33,318 bases of DNA from Thiohalocapsa sp. (lineage in GTDB: Bacteria > Pseudomonadota > Gammaproteobacteria > Chromatiales > Chromatiaceae), in the NCBI GenBank assembly GCA_021736785.1, contig JAIPFF010000058.1:1-33318 (forward strand), read 5' to 3'. Below are positions 15,639 through 23,636 of the stretch, one piece after another. The notes under the pieces were generated by a model. It was not told the origin of the DNA, did not search any database, and saw only the letters and a program-made list of their open reading frames with translations. Positions within the stretch are counted from its first letter, which is position 1. Every line of letters starts with the position of its first letter. The translations under genes and the position numbers were made by a program.

Positions 15639-16514
15639 TCAGCTCGCCTTCGGCAACTTGCTCGCAACCTGCTCCGGGGTCGCCGGGCGCCCGAGGGCGT
15701 CGTAACAGACACCATCCGACAGTGCGATCAAATCGCCCTCGCCCAGCGGTTGCCACAGCTCATCGGTCAGCGGCACACTGGCCACCAGCGCCACGTCTTG
15801 GCGGATCGTCTGCAGCGTGACGCCGGAATCCTCCAACTCGGGCGGAGTGCGCCAACAATAGCGCTGCAGCAAGTAGAGACCGGGCGCGGCGAGCTCTCCA
15901 CTACGTTGGGTACGTCGGTCGGCGAACACGAAGATCGCGTCGGAATCGGCGTAGATGAAATTCGCGGGGCCGAGCTCACGCAACTGCTCGCCGAAGTCGG
16001 CGATCACGGCCAAGCGCTCCGCAAGCGGCGGCACGCAGACCCCTGGTGTCCCGTGCCAAACCGGCGCGAGCCGAGCCAGCAGTGAACAGAACGCATGCTC
16101 GGAATCGGAATCGCCAACGGGTCGAAAACACCCGCCCGCGTGCCCGAAGCCGTCCGAGAGCCTGAATTCCACCAGCGCCGGCAGATCGCCGTTGTGGGCG
16201 AAGACGTGCATGTGGCCGCCGAGCTCGCGGGCATAGGGCTGCGTATTGCGTAACGAGCGATCGCCGAAAGTGGCCAGACGCACGTGCGAAAGCGCCATGC
16301 GCGTGCGCAGTCCACCTCGTTCCATCAGCTGCATCAACGGGCTCTCGCTCGCCGCCATGGGCTCGCGCAGCAACAGGCAGTCGCGCCCCTCGTAGGACGC
16401 GAGTCCCCAGCCGTCCCGGTGCGGACCTTCGGCACCGCCGCGGCGGGCGAGACGCTCCAAAGAGAAGCCGAGCGTCGCCGGGACGCGGCTCGACATCGCA
16501 AATAATTCACACAT
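15639..16514 (-). CDS. Class II glutamine amidotransferase (YafJ-like)
   Basis: A 291-residue stand-alone glutaminase domain. It begins MCELFAMSS, so the nucleophile Cys2 becomes N-terminal after Met removal, as in all class II (Ntn) amidotransferases. Further signatures are HRDGWGLASY, LSHVRLATFGD and the HVFAHNGDL oxyanion-hole region. The length fits the YafJ-type family, which has no attached synthase domain; the acceptor of the released ammonia is unknown. It is a common, usually isolated gene in gammaproteobacteria. The upstream interval 16515-16713 contains a short palindrome pair that might be its regulatory site. Confidence 0.9.
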   Translation of the reverse strand: MCELFAMSSRVPATLGFSLERLARRGGAEGPHRDGWGLASYEGRDCLLLREPMAASESPLMQLMERGGLRTRMALSHVRLATFGDRSLRNTQPYARELGGHMHVFAHNGDLPALVEFRLSDGFGHAGGCFRPVGDSDSEHAFCSLLARLAPVWHGTPGVCVPPLAERLAVIADFGEQLRELGPANFIYADSDAIFVFADRRTQRSGELAAPGLYLLQRYCWRTPPELEDSGVTLQTIRQDVALVASVPLTDELWQPLGEGDLIALSDGVCYDALGRPATPEQVASKLPKAS

Positions 16515-16625
16515 CGGCTAGGGCGCCTCGCGGGGCGCGGCTTAGGTGGCGGCAACCAGGAACGGCTGCTGCGCTCGAGGGCCGACGCCGGAAAACGCCC
16601 TCCCGGACGGCCTTTTATCCAAGCA

Positions 16626-16651
16626 TTGTCCGACAATTTCATTGCCGACAA
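16626..16651. promoter_or_regulatory. Palindrome pair in the amidotransferase upstream region
   Basis: TTGTC-C-GACAA (16626-16636) is a perfect palindrome and is followed five bases later by the imperfect copy TTGCCGACAA (16642-16651). Both are preceded by CA, so CATTG(T)CCGACAA is a direct repeat as well. Placement about 110-140 bases upstream of the amidotransferase start suggests an operator, but the regulator is unknown. Confidence 0.3.
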
Positions 16652-16713
16652 CAATGATTTCCGGAAGCGGGTGGCTGGAGACGCCCTAGCGGATCAGGTT
16701 GCCCTGCTCACGG

Positions 16714-17448
16714 CTAGTGGGGGGCACTTGCCGGCCACCTTTCCATGTAGGCGTGCATCACGTCCTTCACCGCGTCGGGTACATTCTGGAACGCCGCTTG
16801 GCGCATGCCGTCGGCAAGGAAACCCGGCATATCGTAGGGGAGCCGCCGACCCATCCTCTCGAAGGTTCGCTCCATGAGCTTCGGGTCAAGCGATCGGGTC
16901 GCCGCGATGCCGGCGTTGAGATTGATGACGCGCCAGGGACGCCAAGCGTCGGCGCGGTCCTCGTCCAACTGTAACCTCACCGAGGCCGCCTCGATCACCT
17001 CCTCCATGAGCTCGCACAGGGCACCGAGATGATCTGGGGCGCGCGTGGCGTTCACGATCAAACCGAAACCGTCCGCGGTACCCTCCAAGTTCTCAATGGT
17101 TGCGCCACGGCGAGCGACCCAGACCCCCATGGAGGCAAACATGCGCGCAACCGTATCGCGCTTGTCCATGATCTCCACTTTGCGCACGAGAAAAGCGAGA
17201 CGGTCAAGCAAGTCCAAGCCGTAGGCACAAAGCTCATCGAGTTGCTCCTGATCCAGCGCGACTGCACCGCTTTCCACGGCCCCGGCGATCTCGAAGAAGT
17301 CCGACAACGCGCGCGCGAGGGCTAGTGGGCCGGACGGGTCTTCCATCACCTCCTGCGCTTCGTCGCTCTTGGCCAGCACCGCCTGCGTTACTTCCAATGC
17401 GAGTGCAGAGATGGCATCGTTCTCGATGACGAGTAGATTGGTAGACAA
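16714..17448 (-). CDS. Hypothetical all-helical protein (244 aa)
   Basis: A 244-residue soluble, acidic, apparently all-helical protein. It starts with TTG at 17448, supported by AGGTGA a few bases upstream. The sequence has repeated Leu/Ala-rich amphipathic helices (ISALALEVTQAVLAKSDEA, LALARALSDFFEIAG, LDELCAYGLDLLDRLAFLVR) and a C-terminal part (LMERTFERMGRRLPYDMPGF). I do not recognise a family with confidence; the helical pattern is loosely reminiscent of DUF1641-type proteins found near redox enzymes. It is divergent from the first FKBP gene, so both could share a regulatory region of ~290 bases. Confidence 0.75.
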   Translation of the reverse strand: MSTNLLVIENDAISALALEVTQAVLAKSDEAQEVMEDPSGPLALARALSDFFEIAGAVESGAVALDQEQLDELCAYGLDLLDRLAFLVRKVEIMDKRDTVARMFASMGVWVARRGATIENLEGTADGFGLIVNATRAPDHLGALCELMEEVIEAASVRLQLDEDRADAWRPWRVINLNAGIAATRSLDPKLMERTFERMGRRLPYDMPGFLADGMRQAAFQNVPDAVKDVMHAYMERWPASAPH

Positions 17449-17740
17449 GAGGAATCACCTGCAAAAAGAACGAAGGAAGGTAGCGTATCCGAGGCCGGTC
17501 GGAGCGCCGCGTTGCGCACTCGCCGCGTACCGTTGGGATGCTCCACCGGTGTTTCAATCGGGACGTACCGCAGAACGCCCGGTACCGACCAGCCATCGAG
17601 CCTTCCCGTCCACCGCCTACGAATCCCCGTCAAAACCGGTCACGCCGAGGCACCGGCTATTGCCTCCGAGACCGGCCGCCAAAATCTAAGGTCACACCAT
17701 CAGCGTTTCTTTCAGCCAGCCATCCTTATCGGAGACCCCT

Positions 17741-18238
17741 ATGACGGAAGTCAGTACAGACAGCATTGCCGACGGCAAGTACGTCGAGCTCACCTACCTC
17801 GTGCGCGACAGCAAGACCGGAGACGTCCTCACCGAAGTCTCGCGCCCTCTCAACTACGTTCACGGGGTGAATGAGATCTTGACACCGACCATCACCCGGG
17901 AGCTCCAGGGTAAGACCGCGGGAGAACGGGTCGACCTGCTTGTGGATTGCAACGAGGTCTACGGGCCGAGAGACGAGTCACTCGTCATCACCGAAAAGGT
18001 CGCTGTCGTGCCGCGCGAATATCGCCAAGTCGGCAGCCAGATCTTGATGGAAAACAATCTGGGTCAAATGAAGAGTTTTCTGGTCACGAAGATCGAAGGC
18101 GACAAGATCACTTTCGACGGCAACAACCCGCTGTGCGGCAGGGAAGTCATCTACCAGGTCAAGATCCAGATGGTCCGCGATGCGACCGCCGAAGAAAAAG
18201 AGTACGGCGGCAAGGTCGAGGCCGGCCCCGAGGCGTGA
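17741..18238 (+). CDS. SlyD-like FKBP-type peptidyl-prolyl isomerase (copy 1)
   Basis: A 165-residue protein of the FKBP/SlyD class. Signatures are KYVELTYLVRDSKTGDVL, YVHGVNEILTPTITRELQGK (the HG...L...LEG pattern of SlyD), YGPRDESLVIT, and VTKIEGDKITFDGNNPLCG with the typical RDATAEEKEYGG ending. The insert-in-flap region (about residues 70-125) is present, but the metal-binding His/Cys tail of SlyD is missing. Such proteins catalyse prolyl isomerisation and act as chaperones in the cytoplasm. A second copy, collinear and about half identical, lies on the opposite strand at 19126-19635 directly behind the apr genes. An in-frame ATG 17741 follows a GGAGA stretch. Confidence 0.88.
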   Translation: MTEVSTDSIADGKYVELTYLVRDSKTGDVLTEVSRPLNYVHGVNEILTPTITRELQGKTAGERVDLLVDCNEVYGPRDESLVITEKVAVVPREYRQVGSQILMENNLGQMKSFLVTKIEGDKITFDGNNPLCGREVIYQVKIQMVRDATAEEKEYGGKVEAGPEA

Positions 18239-18396
18239 GTGTCATTCAAGTGCCAGCCACGAGGACGTGTCCGAAAACATCGACGGCGCGCTTTCGTTGC
18301 GGTCTTCGCGGGCGAGGAGCTTCATCATCCCTCGCCCGTTCGCCCTTTAGGGGGGCCCGGAGGTTGCAGACATCAAGCAAACCTCCGCCCCGCCAC

Positions 18397-18558
18397 TCAG
18401 GGCTTTTTCGGCGTCTTGTACTCGACTTCTTTCTGAAGATTGTCCCAGATCGTCTGATATCCGACGAAGCCCTTTTCATTGGGCTCCATTTGCTTGGTCC
18501 GGTAAAAACGCACCTTGCCTTCCGGAACTTTCGGTCTGCTCTTCGGCTGCTCGCTCAT
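18397..18558 (-). CDS. Small hypothetical protein at end of apr-linked series (53 aa)
   Basis: A 53-residue minus-strand frame with AAGGTGA well placed before ATG 18558 and TGA at 18397. The product is basic and soluble: EGKVRFYRTKQMEPNEKGF and GYQTIWDNLQKEVEYKTPKK, with no cysteine and no membrane helix. It is the last member of the minus-strand series that starts with aprM and contains the second FKBP and the 106-aa protein, 197 bases downstream of the latter. I do not recognise it. RBS quality and amino-acid composition (little Arg/Ala/Pro bias) argue that it is a true gene. Confidence 0.6.
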   Translation of the reverse strand: MSEQPKSRPKVPEGKVRFYRTKQMEPNEKGFVGYQTIWDNLQKEVEYKTPKKP

Positions 18559-18755
18559 AAGTCACCTTCTCTAGACGTGCCACTGTGTGGACTGAGTAGG
18601 AGGCGCCGGCCAACAAGGCGGGCGCCCGCTTGGAGTAGCGAATGTCAATACTTCGTCGGACCCGAGCCGGCACATTCGAGAATGACTCGGGCGCGGCTCC
18701 GGACCGGCAAAGTGCTCCCCGGCAAATCCAGTCGAGGATTGCGATACTCGCGTGA

Positions 18756-19076
18756 TCATTTGCTACGCTGTTGGGCCAGACTTTGCAGCACCTCATACAC
18801 GAATTCATGCGTGTATGAGTTTTCACCGCAGTGAGTCAACTCGTCATCCGAGGTCCGGAACGTCAGGTACGGATGCACTTCGGTTCCATTGACTTCGATC
18901 GCCGACGTATCATCGAGGGTGCTGGCGACACTGAACGCAATGCTCGCCGTGGCTTCTTCCAGCTTCTCGCCCTTCAAGCCCGCTTCCTGCAGCTTGACTC
19001 TGATACTCTGCACCAGTTCGCGGACCAGAATGGCCTGCTGTTCGTCAAATACTGTCGGGTCCAGGTTCAGCTGCAT
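18756..19076 (-). CDS. Hypothetical protein downstream of FKBP copy 2 (106 aa)
   Basis: A 106-residue soluble protein. An N-terminal helical part (AILVRELVQSIRVKLQEAGL, then GEKLEEATASIAFSVASTLD) is followed by a beta-like segment (VNGTEVHPYLTFRTSDDELT) with one cysteine and a C-terminal helix (HEFVYEVLQSLAQQRS). It follows the second FKBP gene by 49 bases on the same strand. Not recognised. The name-free description is all that can be supported; its place suggests work with the FKBP or the apr products. Confidence 0.75.
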   Translation of the reverse strand: MQLNLDPTVFDEQQAILVRELVQSIRVKLQEAGLKGEKLEEATASIAFSVASTLDDTSAIEVNGTEVHPYLTFRTSDDELTHCGENSYTHEFVYEVLQSLAQQRSK

Positions 19077-19125
19077 TCTCGTTCACCTTTGCCGGAAGCT
19101 TGCGCGCTTGCTCACGCAACGCGCG

Positions 19126-19635
19126 CTAAAGGGGTACAGGCTTTACGCCCTTAAGCTCGGGCCGTGATTCGATTTTGCCGCCGGCCGCTATCTCTGCTTC
19201 CGTCGCATCTCGAACGGTCAATATTTCGAGCTCAAACACCACTTGTCGACCGCACAGCGGATTGTTTCCGTCGACGGTCAGCGTCTTGTCGTCCATCCTG
19301 GTGACTACGAAGGTTCTTGTCTTGCCCTCGTCGTTTTCCATGACGATGCTGGTACCGATCTCTCTGTATTCTTCGGGGACATTCTCGATGTAGTCGGTCA
19401 CGACGAGAGACTCGTCCCTGGGACCGAACAGCGCATTGCAGTCGAGCGAGACCGAGATCGTCTCTCCGACCTGTTTGCCCTCCAGTTCCGCCATGACTTG
19501 AGAGGACAGCACGTCGTTGACACCATGCACATAGCCCAACGGAAAATCCACGGCTGTCAGGACATTGCCGGACTTCTCGTCGACCACCCTGTACTTGAGC
19601 TCGACGTACTTATTGTGCTGAATTGTCTCACTCAT
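19126..19635 (-). CDS. SlyD-like FKBP-type peptidyl-prolyl isomerase (copy 2)
   Basis: A 169-residue FKBP/SlyD-class protein aligned without gaps to copy 1 over most of its length: KYVELKYRVVDEKSGNVL, YVHGVNDVLSSQVMAELEGK, FGPRDESLVVTDYIENVPEE, DGNNPLCGRQVVFELEI and RDATEAEIAAGG. As in copy 1, the metal-binding tail of SlyD is absent and a Cys is fixed in NNPLCG. Its ATG lies only four bases after the TAG of the 116-aa gene, so the two are co-translated. Coming behind aprMBA on the same strand, it could help fold or mature the APS reductase or its membrane partner (inference). Confidence 0.9.
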   Translation of the reverse strand: MSETIQHNKYVELKYRVVDEKSGNVLTAVDFPLGYVHGVNDVLSSQVMAELEGKQVGETISVSLDCNALFGPRDESLVVTDYIENVPEEYREIGTSIVMENDEGKTRTFVVTRMDDKTLTVDGNNPLCGRQVVFELEILTVRDATEAEIAAGGKIESRPELKGVKPVPL

Positions 19636-19639
19636 GGCG

Positions 19640-19990
19640 CTAGAAGATGGATGCGGCGAAAATGCGCACCTCGCCCTTCTCGTAGCCGAGAACCATTCTT
19701 CCCAGCCACTCCCCTTCTTTCTGCGTGCTGCGGACGCGATACAGCGCGGTCACATGCTCGCCGCGACGAATAAGGCCGAGAAAGTCCCTTTCTTCGATCA
19801 AGTTCCGCGACAGTTCGCTGTGGGCAAACTGCTTGCCAAGTTCAACCTCATTTAAGCTAAGTAACAGCTCATACGAAAACTTTCTAATAAACTTACCGTA
19901 TTGGCCCTTGTTCGAGTACTGAATCAACTCGTCCCAAAGCGGATGAGCGATCTCGAGAATTTCTTCGTCCGACTTATCGTTGATGTTCAT
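19640..19990 (-). CDS. Hypothetical protein, possible NTF2/cystatin-like fold (116 aa)
   Basis: A 116-residue soluble protein: an N-terminal helical half (EEILEIAHPLWDELIQYSNK, GQYGKFIRKFSYELLLSLNE) and a strand-rich C-terminal half (EHVTALYRVRSTQKEGEWLG, RMVLGYEKGEVRIFAASIF). Helix-then-curved-sheet order resembles the NTF2/DUF3887-type cone fold, but this is pattern reading only. The gene is clearly richer in A and T than its neighbours (for example around 19860-19910). Its stop is followed after four bases by the FKBP start, a strong sign of joint function. It begins about 200 bases after aprA. Confidence 0.75.
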   Translation of the reverse strand: MNINDKSDEEILEIAHPLWDELIQYSNKGQYGKFIRKFSYELLLSLNEVELGKQFAHSELSRNLIEERDFLGLIRRGEHVTALYRVRSTQKEGEWLGRMVLGYEKGEVRIFAASIF

Positions 19991-20159
19991 TTCACATCGC
20001 CATCTTCAAGCGTCTTGATATTCGTAGCGAGCTGGTGCTTAAACCGGCGAGATCACAGCGATTGAACGGCTTTGATACGTGCCGTCTCTCCTGTATGGAA
20101 ATTTCGCAGTCGCAACCCGGGATCCCGTTGCCCGACAAGCGTCGCGTTACGGGGCAAGG

Positions 20160-20183
20160 AAGCCGGGACCGAAGTCCCGGCTT
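20160..20183 (-). terminator. UUCG-capped hairpin after aprA
   Basis: A perfect 10-pair stem AAGCCGGGAC / GTCCCGGCTT with a 4-base loop begins ten bases past the aprA stop. In the minus-strand RNA the loop reads UUCG closed by C-G, the exceptionally stable tetraloop. No T run follows, so it may be a mRNA-stabilising or partial terminator element rather than a full stop. Confidence 0.6.
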
Positions 20184-20193
20184 CGGGTGCCGC

Positions 20194-22077
20194 CTACGCA
20201 GCCGCAGCCTCGGGCTTGTCTTCTACCAGATGGTAGCAAGGCGCCTTCTCCATCGTGTATTCCCCGGTCTCGGGATCACGACGGGACACCGTCAGCACAT
20301 GCCAGTTCTCGTCGTCAACCCGCATCGCGTCACCGCGATAGTAGTAGCCGGGCCAGCGAGTCTCCTTACGGAACAGCGTGTGATGCATGACCGCCTCGGA
20401 GGTGAGGTGACGATGCTTCAGCTCCCAGGCACGCAGCAGCTCGTGGATGTTCTCCGCGGCAACCTTCTCGAGGTCCTCTTCCAGGAGCTTGAGCTTCTTC
20501 AGGCCGATATGCAGCAGCTTCTCGTTGGTCATGTAGTTGACCGTGACGCCGCCGCAATACTCGTCCATGAGCTTCTGCAGACGATCCAGACCCTGGCGCG
20601 GGTTGATGTAGTTCGGGTTGACCGAGCCGGCGGTGATCTCGTTGCGATAGATCTTGTAGTGCTCCATCGGCTTGTAGATCTCTTCCTTGCGGCGGTTGAT
20701 CTGCGCATCGGAGACACGGATGCCCTCGCCCTTGCCGTCGTCGATATACTTGCAGGCCGCCTTGGCCGCAAGACGCCCTTCCGTGAAGGAGCCCGACGAG
20801 AAGGCGTGCGGGGTACCGCCCACGGCGTCGCCCGCACCGAACAGACCTTCCACGGTGGTCATGCGGTTGTAGCCCCAGTAGTACTCCGGCGGGGACAGGT
20901 CCTCGGGACCGGAGCACCAGGCGCCGCACCCGGTGGCGTGAGAACCCATGACATAGGGCTCGGAGGTCGTCAGTTCCGGGTTCTCGTACTTCGGATCGAC
21001 GTCCGTCGCCGCCCACAACACGGCCTGACCGACGGTCATGCCCAAGAAGTTGTGCCAGCCGATCTCTTCGAGATGCGGATCCTGGAACGCCTCCATCGTC
21101 ACCATGTGGATCGGGCCGCGACCTGCGTTCACTTCATTGATGAACGCGTGGTTACGCAGGCAGGTCGGAATCGGACGATGGGTGCGATGCGAAGCCTCGA
21201 TGTCGAGGTAGCGCTTGCCGACCATTTCTTCCAGGGCCGGGAACCACTTGGACTCATACTCTTCGCCCAAGCCGTTCTGCGTATAGGTCTTCAGGTGCAG
21301 GAAGTACGCACCGACCGGACCGTAACCGTCCTTGAAGCGCGCGAGAACGATTCTGTTCTCCATCTGGGTCATCTTGGCGCCGGCGCCGATCATCAGGCCG
21401 TAGGCGGAACCGGAAGACCAAGGCGCGTACCAGACACGCCCGGCGCCCTCGCCGACGGAGCGGGGCTTGAAGATATTGGACGCACCGCCGGCGGCGACGA
21501 CCACCGTCTTGGACTTGAACACGTGGTAGTTGCCGGTACGCACATTGAAGCCGACGGCACCCGCGACCCGGTTCTCCTTGGCTTCATCCATCAGCAGATG
21601 GGTGACGCAAACGCGGTTGAAGACCTGGTCGGCGGACTTCTTGGCGGCTTCGGCAACGATCGGCTTGTAAGACTCGCCGTGGATCATGATCTGCCAGCGC
21701 CCTTCGCGCTGGTAGGCGCCGGTCTTGGGGTTGCGCATCAGCGGCAGGCCCCATTCCTCGAACTGGTGCACGGTCGAGTCCACGTGCCGCGCCATATCGA
21801 ATAGCAGATCCTCTCGGACCATGCCCATCAGATCAATGCGCGCGTAGCGAACGTGGTCTTCCGGATTGTTCTCGCCGAAGCGGGTGCCCATGTAGCAGTT
21901 GATTGCGTACAGACCCTGCGCGACGGCACCGGATCGATCGATGTTGGCCTTTTCGGCGACGACGATCTTTTTGTCTTTGCCCCAGTAGCGAGCCTCGAAA
22001 GCGGCGCCCGTACCACCTAGGCCTGCACCGCACACCAGGACGTCGATGCCGTCCTCAACGATTGTCTTGTAACCCAT
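20194..22077 (-). CDS. aprA: Adenylylsulfate (APS) reductase alpha subunit
   Basis: A 627-residue flavoprotein, the full length for AprA. An FAD-binding Rossmann motif opens the protein (DVLVCGAGLGGTGAAFEARY, residues ~12-31), with the family segments EKANIDRSGAVAQGLYAINC, HGESYKPIVAEAAKK, GPVGAYFLHLKTYTQNGLGE and GLFGAGDAVGGTPHAFSSGS. In sulfur oxidisers AprBA runs in reverse, joining sulfite and AMP to APS in the cytoplasm and passing two electrons to the membrane. Its ATG overlaps the aprB stop by one base. Downstream comes the hairpin and then the 116-aa/FKBP series on the same strand. No sat (ATP sulfurylase) or qmo genes are present in the window. Confidence 0.97.
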   Translation of the reverse strand: MGYKTIVEDGIDVLVCGAGLGGTGAAFEARYWGKDKKIVVAEKANIDRSGAVAQGLYAINCYMGTRFGENNPEDHVRYARIDLMGMVREDLLFDMARHVDSTVHQFEEWGLPLMRNPKTGAYQREGRWQIMIHGESYKPIVAEAAKKSADQVFNRVCVTHLLMDEAKENRVAGAVGFNVRTGNYHVFKSKTVVVAAGGASNIFKPRSVGEGAGRVWYAPWSSGSAYGLMIGAGAKMTQMENRIVLARFKDGYGPVGAYFLHLKTYTQNGLGEEYESKWFPALEEMVGKRYLDIEASHRTHRPIPTCLRNHAFINEVNAGRGPIHMVTMEAFQDPHLEEIGWHNFLGMTVGQAVLWAATDVDPKYENPELTTSEPYVMGSHATGCGAWCSGPEDLSPPEYYWGYNRMTTVEGLFGAGDAVGGTPHAFSSGSFTEGRLAAKAACKYIDDGKGEGIRVSDAQINRRKEEIYKPMEHYKIYRNEITAGSVNPNYINPRQGLDRLQKLMDEYCGGVTVNYMTNEKLLHIGLKKLKLLEEDLEKVAAENIHELLRAWELKHRHLTSEAVMHHTLFRKETRWPGYYYRGDAMRVDDENWHVLTVSRRDPETGEYTMEKAPCYHLVEDKPEAAAA

Positions 22078-22559
22078 TATTCGTACACCCCAGTTTTCAG
22101 TTTGAGCCCGGCGGATTCGAGCGTGTGCAGACCACCGTCGTCGAACCGAAGGTACTTCGGCTCGTTGTACAAATATTCGCTGTCGCGCATTTCCTGACTG
22201 GGAGCCGGCGCGTCAGCCAGTTGCGGAATGTGCTTACCCCAAGGCTTGGTCGTGATCGGCGCCAGGAGATTCATGTCCTTCTCGCCGTTGCGGAAGATGA
22301 TCCTCCAAGCAATGACGCCTTTCTCCTCGTCGCGACGGACGCGGACCGAATGGCCCAGCGGCGCGAAGTCCGCGTAGCCGCGGACATCGATGGCATTATG
22401 CGGACAAGCCTTAACGCAGGAGTAGCACTCCCAGCACATGTTGGGCTCGATGTTGTAGGCACGTCGGACCACCGGGTCGATGTGCATGATATCCGACGGG
22501 CAGATATCGACACATTGGCCGCAACCGTCACAGCGCGTCATGTAGACGAAGGTTGGCAT
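22077..22559 (-). CDS. aprB: Adenylylsulfate (APS) reductase beta subunit
   Basis: A 160-residue iron-sulfur protein. Two [4Fe-4S] ligand sets are intact: C10-X2-C13-X2-C16-X3-C20 (CDGCGQCVDICP) and C42-X2-C45-X2-C48-X3-C52 (CWECYSCVKACP). The C-terminal tail (MRDSEYLYNEPKYLRFDDGG) wraps around the alpha subunit in known structures. It shuttles electrons between the AprA flavin and the membrane anchor AprM. The gene follows aprM by 38 bases and overlaps aprA by one base, so a fixed 1:1 synthesis is expected. Confidence 0.97.
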   Translation of the reverse strand: MPTFVYMTRCDGCGQCVDICPSDIMHIDPVVRRAYNIEPNMCWECYSCVKACPHNAIDVRGYADFAPLGHSVRVRRDEEKGVIAWRIIFRNGEKDMNLLAPITTKPWGKHIPQLADAPAPSQEMRDSEYLYNEPKYLRFDDGGLHTLESAGLKLKTGVYE

Positions 22560-22597
22560 ATTCGGTTCCTCTTCGTGAGCTGAGCGATCAACTCAAA

Positions 22598-23464
22598 TCA
22601 ATAGTGAGACGGAGCTTCGCGCTTGATGCCGAGGCCCATGTTCGGCGGGTTGTCGCCCATATACTCCGGAATGTCCGGGTAGCGCTCTTTGCACTCGGCG
22701 CTGGACAAGTCCGGAATCTCGGGCAGCTTGTCGCGCGAGCCGTCCGCCACTGCCACTTTCTTCTGGAAGGCCGCCGCGGGCTTGAAGAACATGTGCGCGA
22801 ACTTCGACCACAGAATGGTGCTGAACAGCGTGGTGGACGCGGCAATGAAGACAACGAAAGCGATGATCGTCAGCAGCGCGGTCGTGCCGGAGGCCGCCTG
22901 CAGGAAGGACCAGATCAGCGCAAAGGTCGCCATCAGCAGCAGCGAGACGATAAACAGGTCCGACTGGTGGACGTTGTACCACTCATTACCCTCGGAACGG
23001 ACGTCGACGCGGATCTTGAACCAGAACCAGTAGCCGCCGATGCAGATAGAGAGTGCACCCAGGTGCCACAGCAAGGCGACCAGTCCGCCCGAGCTCTCGC
23101 CTTCCGCGACGGGCAGGCCGAAGATCATGATGGCGGTGGTCACGACGAAAAAGATGAAGCCGTACATCGTGAACAGATGCGAGACGCGCCGATCGCGATT
23201 CTCGAACTCGCCGGACATCAACACCTCGTTCGTCAAGGTGCTCACGGCAATGCCCATCTTTTCGCCGCCGGCCACCTTGCGGTTGGCGATCTTTTTCAGC
23301 GACTCCCCCTTCTCGAAGAAGTACTTGGCGCTCTTCTTGTGCACGACGTCGAGCAATGTGCCTCCGATGACCAGAAGGACCATCAGAACGACGTACGCCT
23401 GCATGACGCCCGGTTCGAGCGGAAGGTTCGCGGACAGAGCCGCGAAAGGGTTACTTGCGATCAT
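22598..23464 (-). CDS. aprM: AprM membrane anchor of APS reductase
   Basis: A 288-residue membrane protein with about six helices: YVVLMVLLVIGGTLLDVVHK, LFTMYGFIFFVVTTAIMIFG, LVALLWHLGALSICIGGYWF, LFIVSLLLMATFALIWSFLQ and LLTIIAFVVFIAASTTLFS. It ends with a hydrophilic tail (EIPDLSSAECKERYPDIPEY). The position directly upstream of aprB-aprA and the topology match AprM, the putative quinone-interacting anchor found in many sulfur-oxidising Chromatiales in place of QmoABC. ATG 23464 is the first codon of the frame, with GGAG a little far (~12 bases) upstream. It is the first gene of the apr operon. Confidence 0.92.
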   Translation of the reverse strand: MIASNPFAALSANLPLEPGVMQAYVVLMVLLVIGGTLLDVVHKKSAKYFFEKGESLKKIANRKVAGGEKMGIAVSTLTNEVLMSGEFENRDRRVSHLFTMYGFIFFVVTTAIMIFGLPVAEGESSGGLVALLWHLGALSICIGGYWFWFKIRVDVRSEGNEWYNVHQSDLFIVSLLLMATFALIWSFLQAASGTTALLTIIAFVVFIAASTTLFSTILWSKFAHMFFKPAAAFQKKVAVADGSRDKLPEIPDLSSAECKERYPDIPEYMGDNPPNMGLGIKREAPSHY

Positions 23465-23630
23465 TGGATGGTGACTCCACTAAGGGTGGTAACCTCGGCT
23501 ACCTCAAGAAAACGGTGACCCGATCCGCCGCCGCATCAGGTCGACTGGCTCTGCAGAAGGAACGGATGTCCAAGCGCCCTACTGGGAATTTGGCAACTTT
23601 TCAGCGCCTCCCTCGCGACACCAGCAGTAG

Positions 23631-23636
23631 AGTATA
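23631..23636 (-). promoter_or_regulatory. Candidate -10 box for the apr operon
   Basis: TATACT in the minus-strand orientation, 167 bases upstream of the aprM start and within an AT-richer stretch. The matching -35 region is poor, so an activator would be expected. It implies a 5' leader of about 160 bases. Confidence 0.3.

Noticed and set aside
20035-21804. 589-codon plus-strand open frame opposite aprA
   Set aside because: Antisense shadow of aprA, whose identity is beyond doubt; no RBS and no recognisable domain.
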